From Anaerolineales bacterium (GTDB taxonomy: Bacteria > Chloroflexota > Anaerolineae > Anaerolineales > Villigracilaceae), in the NCBI GenBank assembly GCA_025966435.1, contig JAICRQ010000016.1:1-18940 (forward strand): a stretch of DNA of 18,940 nt, in the 5' to 3' direction. Position 1 is the first letter of the stretch; every line of letters starts with the position of its first letter. Below are positions 14,180-18,940 of this stretch, piece by piece. A model generated the notes under the pieces. That model saw only the letters and a program-made list of their open reading frames with translations. It did no database searches and had not been told where the DNA came from. A program made the translations under genes and the position numbers.

Positions 14180-17100
14180 TTACGGTGCTGTTGTCGTCGG
14201 GCCGTCAACCGGGGATTGTTGTGTCGGTGTTTCCGTGGGTGCGGCAGGGGGCGGCAATGTATTTGTTGGGGGCGCGCTGGTTGGGGGTTCATTGGTGGGA
14301 GGTGCGGTCGTTGGCGTGAGGGTTGGCGGGAACTGTGTGACTGTGGGCGTCATCGTGGGGAGCGGCGTGGGCGTCGGAACGTTGAGTGTGATGGTGACGC
14401 GCCGCTCGGCATAGTTGTCTTCTCCATTGGAGAGATAGAGCCGCAGTGTCACGCGCTCGTCCGTGATTCCCTGTAAATTCCAGGTATGGATCAAGCCCGG
14501 GTTTGGAATCGCATTCGTTCCCTGGGCAAGCACATTCCATTGGCCCGGATCCTGCCCGGCGCCGTATTTGAGCCGCCAGCCGGTAAAGCCTCCATTTTTG
14601 ACATCGATGACGCCCTGAATATCAAGCGTGGGATTGGTGACGACGGTGCTATCGTTGATGTTCGTGAACTGCAGCACTGGTCGTGGATCGGTGCTGCTGC
14701 ATTCCCGGTCAGGCGCAAAGAATGGATTGCGCGGCATGTCGTGCGCTTCCAGCCAGTCGCGTCCCGCGCCCGATCGCAGCCACTGGCGCCCCCACCTGTC
14801 GCTGACGTTCATCACCAAGTCGTCCTTGACGAACTCCTGGCAGGCATTCCCGGCGATCAAGCCCGTCCAGGTGTCGATGTTGACGCGGCGCAATAAATCC
14901 TGTGAGGGAGGCAGAGGCGGCTGGTCGCTGGCGAAAAATTCGTTGCGCGTACCGCCGCGGCACCCTTGCGATGGCTCCGTTCCGGAGATGATACAGATTT
15001 CCCTCTGCACGATTCCGGGCGGTGGCGTGAAGGGCGTCGGCGCGCCGCTACTGACAATTGGGACAGCAAATTGCATGAACGAAGACCAGATCGGTGCGGC
15101 ACCCGTCAGACCGGTGGTGTTGACCATCGGTGTGTAATCGGCGTTGCCCACCCAGACCCCGGTTGCGAGATCGGGAGTGTAGCCCATTGTCCAGTTGTCA
15201 CGGAAATCGTTAGTGGTACCCGTCTTTGCTGCCACCTGGAACGGAAGGTTCAGCAGCGAATTACGTCCGAACATCCAGGCGCGTGCCTCATTATCGGAAA
15301 GGATGGACGACATCAAAAAGGCATGTTCCGGGCGCAGGACCTGTTCGGGCTGCGGAGGCTGGTACTCGTACACGACATTGCCCTGAAAATCTACGATCCG
15401 CAGGATCGCCACTGGCGGTACCTTTCTGCCGCTGTTCGCAATGACAGAGTAGGCGGCGGTCATTTCCAGTAAACTAACGTCGCCTCCGCCGAGCGTGAGA
15501 GATAAACCATAGTCCGGCCTGGTGAAGCTGGTGATGCCTAGTTTTTCCGCCATCGCGATCATCCCGTCACGCTCCGGTGTGTTCGGGTCGTCGTAAATTT
15601 TGACGAAATCCAGAGTCTTGACGGCGGGAATGTTGAACGAATTCGCTAATGCCGTGCGGACGGTCACCGGACCGTGGAAGTTCCCGTCGTAGTTGACAGG
15701 GCGATAGGGTTCACGCGGGTCATTCGGATCGCCGGAGGGTGGGAACTCACTGGGCACATCCCAGATGAGCGTGGAGGGCGTCCAGCCTTTTTCGAACGCC
15801 GCCAGGTAGTTGATAGGCTTGATGGAAGAACCCGGCTGGCGCGTGGGGCTGTCTGCCATGTTGACCTGCCCGGAGATCGCCTCATTATTGAAATCGGGCG
15901 AGCCGACCATGGCAAGGATCTCGCCTGTCGACGGACGGATCGACACCAGCGCGCCGTTGTGCGCGTTCTTGTCGGCGAGCAGCGCCACCTGCTCCGTCAC
16001 CAGCCGCTGCGCTTCATCTTGCAGGACAGGATCGAGCGTGGTGTACACAATAAAACCGGAGCGATAGATCGTCTGCGCGTCGTATAACTCTTCCAACTGC
16101 GAGCGGACGAAATTCACCCAGTGCGGGTAACGGGCATTGATATCCGGAGAATTGAAAGCATAGCTCTTCATCTCATTGGCGGCATTTGCCGCGGCGGTCT
16201 CATCCACACAGATCGGGACATCACTGTTGCTGACCCTGATACAGCCGTCAATCTGGCTCAACCCATACATCAGCACAAGCACCTGCTGCTGGCGCGCCAG
16301 GGTGATCTCAGGGTTGGTGTAAATGTCGTAGACAGAGGGAGATTGCGGCAAGCCCGCCAGGAAGGATGCCTCCGCGAGCGTGAGTTGATTGGCTGTCTTG
16401 CCAAAATACGTCTCTGCCGCGGCTTCGACGCCGTAGGCGAGGTTCCCGTAATAGATCTCGTTGAGGTACAGCTCCAGGATATCGTCCTTGGAATAGCGGC
16501 GCGTGATTTCCGCCGCCAGGATGATCTCGCGCGCTTTGCGCGAATATGTCCGTTCAGCGCGCTCCTCGGGGGAAAGTAACAGCGCGCGTGCCAACTGCTG
16601 TGTAATGGTCGAGGCGCCGCCGCCCTGCCCGCCCGTGCGATAGTTCTCCCACAGAGCGCGGACGATCGCGACCGCGTCGAAGCCGGGGTGCTCATAAAAA
16701 TCCCTGTCTTCGGTGGCGATGGTCGCGGCGATCAGCACAGGAGAGATCTTATCAAGCGTCACATAGGTGCGGCGTCCGGCAGTGGGGTCAAGGATTTCGT
16801 AAAGCGGATTGCCATTGCGATCCAGAATCCGCGTGGTCTCGAACTGCGAAGCGCGGTTTTGCAAATCTTCCACGCTGGGCAGAGTCCGCGCAATGGAATA
16901 ATACGCAAACAGGAGCCCAGACCCGCCGATGATCGTAAGCACGACGATGCCAAATAGGGCAACCAGGAAACCGCGTATGAGACAGCCTCCCCATCCGCTC
17001 CTCCAATCTATTGCAGCCGGTGTGCCAGCGATAGGTGCCTGCACCGGCCGAGCCACGCGCGTCTGCGTGCCCTGCGCGGGACGCGGACGACTCGGCGATT

Positions 17101-17368
17101 CATAAGCAACCGGCGAGACGCGTGTGCCCTCCAGGTCGTACTCGTCGACGCGCCGCGGCAGCGGCATGTTATTTTCATCCAGGTCAATGCGCGGGGCAGC
17201 CGATGTACGCTGTGCGGGACTCGCTTTCGTCGTCTCGTTCGGATCGACGGCTTCATCGTCCTCCGCATCGACTGGGGCATCTGCCCGAGTCTCTGCTTCT
17301 GAATCCAGGAGCCGTTTTAAGAATTGTCTATTCTCTTCTTCTCTTCTTTTTTCTTCTTCACTCGTCAT
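14180..17368 (-). CDS. Class A penicillin-binding protein (GT51 + transpeptidase) with extra C-terminal modules
   Basis: This bifunctional peptidoglycan synthase has 1062 residues, longer than the usual 650-850. In order: an acidic, Pro-rich cytoplasmic region (1-125), one membrane anchor (about 133-157), the GT51 glycosyltransferase with catalytic Glu220 in ATEDRDFYEH and GASTITQQLAR (251-261), a linker with Cys376 and Cys387, then the transpeptidase with SSIK (Ser514-Lys517), SFN (577-579) and KTG (715-717). All three penicillin-binding motifs are intact. After it come a Cys-containing region (about 780-890; GTEPSQGC), a beta-rich Ig-like domain (about 898-997) and a 65-residue Thr/Pro tail. 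The ATG at 17368 is preceded by GGTGAAG; the message has a promoter about 50-80 bases upstream. The gene lies 128 bases downstream of the MaoC gene on the same strand. Confidence 0.97.
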   Translation of the reverse strand: MTSEEEKRREEENRQFLKRLLDSEAETRADAPVDAEDDEAVDPNETTKASPAQRTSAAPRIDLDENNMPLPRRVDEYDLEGTRVSPVAYESPSRPRPAQGTQTRVARPVQAPIAGTPAAIDWRSGWGGCLIRGFLVALFGIVVLTIIGGSGLLFAYYSIARTLPSVEDLQNRASQFETTRILDRNGNPLYEILDPTAGRRTYVTLDKISPVLIAATIATEDRDFYEHPGFDAVAIVRALWENYRTGGQGGGASTITQQLARALLLSPEERAERTYSRKAREIILAAEITRRYSKDDILELYLNEIYYGNLAYGVEAAAETYFGKTANQLTLAEASFLAGLPQSPSVYDIYTNPEITLARQQQVLVLMYGLSQIDGCIRVSNSDVPICVDETAAANAANEMKSYAFNSPDINARYPHWVNFVRSQLEELYDAQTIYRSGFIVYTTLDPVLQDEAQRLVTEQVALLADKNAHNGALVSIRPSTGEILAMVGSPDFNNEAISGQVNMADSPTRQPGSSIKPINYLAAFEKGWTPSTLIWDVPSEFPPSGDPNDPREPYRPVNYDGNFHGPVTVRTALANSFNIPAVKTLDFVKIYDDPNTPERDGMIAMAEKLGITSFTRPDYGLSLTLGGGDVSLLEMTAAYSVIANSGRKVPPVAILRIVDFQGNVVYEYQPPQPEQVLRPEHAFLMSSILSDNEARAWMFGRNSLLNLPFQVAAKTGTTNDFRDNWTMGYTPDLATGVWVGNADYTPMVNTTGLTGAAPIWSSFMQFAVPIVSSGAPTPFTPPPGIVQREICIISGTEPSQGCRGGTRNEFFASDQPPLPPSQDLLRRVNIDTWTGLIAGNACQEFVKDDLVMNVSDRWGRQWLRSGAGRDWLEAHDMPRNPFFAPDRECSSTDPRPVLQFTNINDSTVVTNPTLDIQGVIDVKNGGFTGWRLKYGAGQDPGQWNVLAQGTNAIPNPGLIHTWNLQGITDERVTLRLYLSNGEDNYAERRVTITLNVPTPTPLPTMTPTVTQFPPTLTPTTAPPTNEPPTSAPPTNTLPPPAAPTETPTQQSPVDGPTTTAP
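14183..14377 (-). other. Thr/Pro-rich C-terminal tail of the PBP
   Basis: Residues 998-1062 are built of TPT, TPTxTP and PPTN units (PTPTPLPTMTPTVTQ and similar) and end the protein. It is extracytoplasmic and unlikely to fold. It may act as a wall-spanning spacer or be glycosylated. The plus-strand frame opposite this tract encodes a Gly/Val repeat, which is only its shadow. Confidence 0.85.
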
Positions 17369-17394
17369 AACTTCACCAGCTTTGTATCCAGACT

Positions 17395-17410
17395 CTAAGG
17401 GTTTCCTTAG
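17395..17410 (-). promoter_or_regulatory. Hairpin at the 5' end of the PBP leader
   Basis: CTAAGG-AAAC-CCTTAG forms a perfect 6-bp stem with a 4-base loop, right after the predicted transcription start of the PBP gene. It could stabilise the message. A second, imperfect AAGGTTT/AAACCCCTT hairpin lies further upstream at about 17449-17481, outside the leader. Confidence 0.4.
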
Positions 17411-17418
17411 CTATTTAC

Positions 17419-17447
17419 AGTATGTTTCAGACACGGCGTTCTGTAAA
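17419..17447 (-). promoter_or_regulatory. Promoter of the PBP gene
   Basis: On the minus strand TTTACA (17442-17447) and CATACT (17419-17424) are spaced by 17 bases. The -35 matches five of six consensus bases and the -10 four of six. The start of transcription would be near 17412, giving a leader of about 44 bases. Confidence 0.5.
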
Positions 17448-17496
17448 CTTAAGGTTTCGCCCAACAGCAAACCCCTTAGGGTCTTAACTTAATAGT

Positions 17497-17943
17497 CTAT
17501 TTTGGTTTGCTCATCATCAACACGGTCCACAGACCGCGGTGGCATACGTCCTCATTTTGATTCTTTACTTCCAATGCAATGGTCACGGAGCCGCCGCCAA
17601 TGCGCGGCAGGGCTTTCATTTCCTTTACTTCCAACTCGACGTAAATCGTATCGTCTATAAATACGGGCTTGACGAACTTCCATTCATTCACTTCACGGAA
17701 GGCGATCACGGTGCCATCCAGAATGCCAGTCTGCCACGCCAGACCCGACGCGACTGCCAGCCCCAGAAGGCCGTGCGCCACCTGCCTGCCAAACATCGTG
17801 GTCCTGCTGAACTCAGGATCGGTATGGATGCGGTTGTTATCGCCGGATAATGCGGCGAAGGACATAATATCGTTTTCGCTAATGGTCCGTTTCTCCGTGA
17901 CCACTTTCTGCCCGACGCTGAATTCTTCAAAGTAAAGGCCCAT
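17497..17943 (-). CDS. MaoC-like (R)-specific enoyl-CoA hydratase/dehydratase
   Basis: The 148-residue hot-dog-fold protein carries the hydratase 2 motif: FAALSGDNNRIHTDPEF at 29-45 with catalytic Asp35 and His40, followed by FGRQVAHGLLGLAVASGL (51-68), the conserved HG loop. The usual reaction is reversible hydration of trans-2-enoyl-CoA to (R)-3-hydroxyacyl-CoA, in fatty acid or polyhydroxyalkanoate metabolism. The single-domain length fits PhaJ- or FabZ-like MaoC proteins. A fatty-acid role suits the PlsY/DegV/CoaD genes elsewhere in the window, but it is not in their operon. Translation starts at the ATG at 17943 with a Shine-Dalgarno GGAG at 17953-17956 nine bases upstream. The gene has an unusual repeat-rich leader of about 75 bases and is divergent from the putative glycosidase gene. 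Confidence 0.92.
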   Translation of the reverse strand: MGLYFEEFSVGQKVVTEKRTISENDIMSFAALSGDNNRIHTDPEFSRTTMFGRQVAHGLLGLAVASGLAWQTGILDGTVIAFREVNEWKFVKPVFIDDTIYVELEVKEMKALPRIGGGSVTIALEVKNQNEDVCHRGLWTVLMMSKPK

Positions 17944-17948
17944 GGGGG

Positions 17949-18024
17949 TAGTCTCCTCGTCTGCTGGTCTTTAGTCTCCTTGTACCTGACTAGCAAACTA
18001 GCCAACCAGAAGACTAGAAGACTA
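17949..18024 (-). repeat. Repeat-rich leader of the maoC-like gene with SD-pairing potential
   Basis: On the minus-strand message two tandem copies of TAGTCTTC (plus-strand GAAGACTA at 18009-18016 and 18017-18024) precede two copies of AGGAGACTA (plus-strand TAGTCTCCT at 17949-17957 and 17972-17980). The two motifs can pair over eight bases with one G-U. The proximal copy contains the Shine-Dalgarno. A small CTAG-CAAA-CTAG hairpin lies at 17990-18001. Confidence 0.5.
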
Positions 18025-18025
18025 A

Positions 18026-18031
18026 ATTATA
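18026..18031 (-). promoter_or_regulatory. -10 box of the maoC-like gene
   Basis: On the minus strand the hexamer is a perfect TATAAT preceded by GGG. No strong -35 is seen at 16-18 bases. It lies five bases from the -35 of the divergent promoter, so the two promoters overlap. Confidence 0.5.
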
Positions 18032-18035
18032 CCCT

Positions 18036-18064
18036 TTGACCTCTTGACAGACTGCCTATACAAT
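18036..18064 (+). promoter_or_regulatory. Promoter of the putative glycosidase gene
   Basis: TTGACC (18036-18041) and TACAAT (18059-18064) are separated by 17 bases. The -10 ends six bases before the ATG at 18071, and no Shine-Dalgarno lies between, so the transcript is probably leaderless. Confidence 0.55.
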
Positions 18065-18070
18065 ACACCC

Positions 18071-18940
18071 ATGCGTGACTGGTCACTTGCTCCAGGGGAC
18101 CCGCTCAGCCTTACTCTTGCAGCGGATTCACGCCTTTCCATTCCCGATTACCTTAACGATCATATCTGGGAGCTTGCGGTTGTTAGCAGCGGAGAGCCAA
18201 CTGCGCTTGCCTTGCATACCACCTACGGGTTGCGAGCAAAAAGCATGCGGATCTTCCTGCGTTTCGGCGAAAACGGGAAAACGGTCAGCGACCCGGCAGC
18301 GTTTGCTTTGCCACCTACGATTCGGCGTTTCTATCCAAATTTTCTCATCCTCGACTATTCTCCTCTCAAGAACATAGACGTTACAACCGAATACTGGGTT
18401 CCACAATCCCATGCTGTCAGCAGCCGGGTGACGGTTGTCAACAAGACCAGCGCCATGCGTACGATCCGCCTGGAGGTTTGCGCGCTGTTGTCGCCGCTTG
18501 AGGGGCAGACGATGACCGCGACACAACTGCAGATGGTCAATGTCCTGGCTGGGCAGACTGGCGGGCTTTTCCCCGTCCTCTTTTTGACGGGCGGTCCGGC
18601 GCCCGGCACGGGCCCTCATCCCTCGCTCTTCCTGGACCTCGACCTGGGTCCGGGCGCCACACGCACTCTCACCTGGGTTCAGGCTGCGACGCCAACGTTG
18701 CAGACGTCCTTCGATCTTGCCCGCCAGACATCCGCACGTCCCTGGGAAGCAGAAAAGGCGCGGCTCGAGCTACTCAATTCCAGCCAGACGATTGACATCC
18801 GCACCGGCGACAAGGATTGGGATGCCGCCTTTGCGCTGAGCCAGCGCGCGGCGTTTGGGTTGTTCTTTCTGCCGGATATGCATTTCCCCTGCCCGTCCAT
18901 CGTCTCCGCCCGCGGACCCGATCACGGATATTCCCCAAGG
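18071..18940 (+). CDS. Putative six-hairpin glycosidase-like protein (3'-partial)
   Basis: The frame stays open for 290 codons from the ATG to the last base, so the gene continues beyond the window. Residues about 1-230 look like a beta-sandwich, with alternating strands such as SSRVTVVNKTSAMRTIRLEV followed by GLFPVLFLTG. From about residue 235 the chain turns helical and aromatic: EAEKARLELLN, DIRTGDKDWDAAFALSQRAAFGLFFLPD. A beta-sandwich followed by helices that begin with a DWDAAF-like element resembles the entry into an (alpha/alpha)6 barrel of glycogen-debranching, GH15-, GH63- or trehalase-type enzymes. The catalytic acids would lie outside the window. No signal peptide is visible, so a cytoplasmic enzyme is likely. 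This assignment is tentative. The leaderless-type promoter decides the ATG. Confidence 0.7.
   Translation, partial: MRDWSLAPGDPLSLTLAADSRLSIPDYLNDHIWELAVVSSGEPTALALHTTYGLRAKSMRIFLRFGENGKTVSDPAAFALPPTIRRFYPNFLILDYSPLKNIDVTTEYWVPQSHAVSSRVTVVNKTSAMRTIRLEVCALLSPLEGQTMTATQLQMVNVLAGQTGGLFPVLFLTGGPAPGTGPHPSLFLDLDLGPGATRTLTWVQAATPTLQTSFDLARQTSARPWEAEKARLELLNSSQTIDIRTGDKDWDAAFALSQRAAFGLFFLPDMHFPCPSIVSARGPDHGYSPR

Noticed and set aside
14157..14414. A Gly/Val-repeat open frame on the plus strand
   Set aside because: It is the reverse reading of the Thr/Pro tail of the PBP.
1..18940. CRISPR arrays, tRNA or rRNA genes, insertion sequences, toxin-antitoxin pairs
   Set aside because: No regularly spaced repeats, no cloverleaf-like stretch, no transposase or integrase motif and no paired small antisense-type genes were found on either strand.

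Overview
The window looks like chromosomal DNA from a Chloroflexota bacterium, most likely class Anaerolineae. This is an inference. It rests on the TPTP-rich extracytoplasmic tails of two exported proteins, a long N-terminally extended RecG next to coaD, several start codons that sit 6-8 bases after a -10 box with no Shine-Dalgarno sequence, and moderately GC-rich codon use. No rRNA, tRNA, CRISPR array, insertion sequence, integrase or phage gene was found. Coding density is high and the genes sit in short operons on both strands.

Layout. (1) 2-1552 (+): the 3' part of a polytopic membrane protein that enters from the left, possibly a GT-C type glycosyltransferase. (2) 4399-1553 (-): a three-gene operon of a methyltransferase-GT2 fusion followed by two small SAM methyltransferases, with near-zero spacing; it probably modifies a lipid-linked sugar or surface glycan. 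(3) 4472-5344 (+): a small operon of a YwbE-family protein, a VOC/glyoxalase-fold enzyme and an unknown 80-residue protein, closed by a bidirectional terminator. (4) 7333-5390 (-): a secreted right-handed beta-helix protein with a Ser/Thr/Pro linker and a C-terminal beta-sandwich. (5) A 325-bp divergent intergenic region with several dyads. (6) 7659-10356 (+): an MFS exporter, a divergent PlsY-like acyltransferase and a DegV/FakB-like fatty-acid-binding protein, tightly packed. (7) 10410-14087 (+): RecG, CoaD and a coiled-coil protein, closed by a strong bidirectional terminator. (8) 17368-14180 (-): a class A penicillin-binding protein with extra C-terminal modules. (9) 17943-17497 (-): a MaoC-like hydratase with a repeat-rich leader. 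(10) 18071 to the right edge (+): the 5' part of a putative six-hairpin glycosidase.

How the genes fit together. Most are housekeeping or envelope functions: lipid head-group and acyl-chain handling (PlsY-like, DegV, MaoC, CoaD for CoA), peptidoglycan synthesis (PBP1), surface polysaccharide or lipid-sugar modification (methyltransferase/GT2 cassette, GT-C-like protein), a surface beta-helix protein and DNA repair (RecG). I did not find a convincing defence system or a wholly novel multigene system. The best leads are the methyltransferase-GT2 fusion cassette, the PlsY homologue with altered active-site motifs paired with a DegV gene, the recurrent leaderless extended -10 start sites, and the maoC leader in which the Shine-Dalgarno region can pair with upstream repeats.
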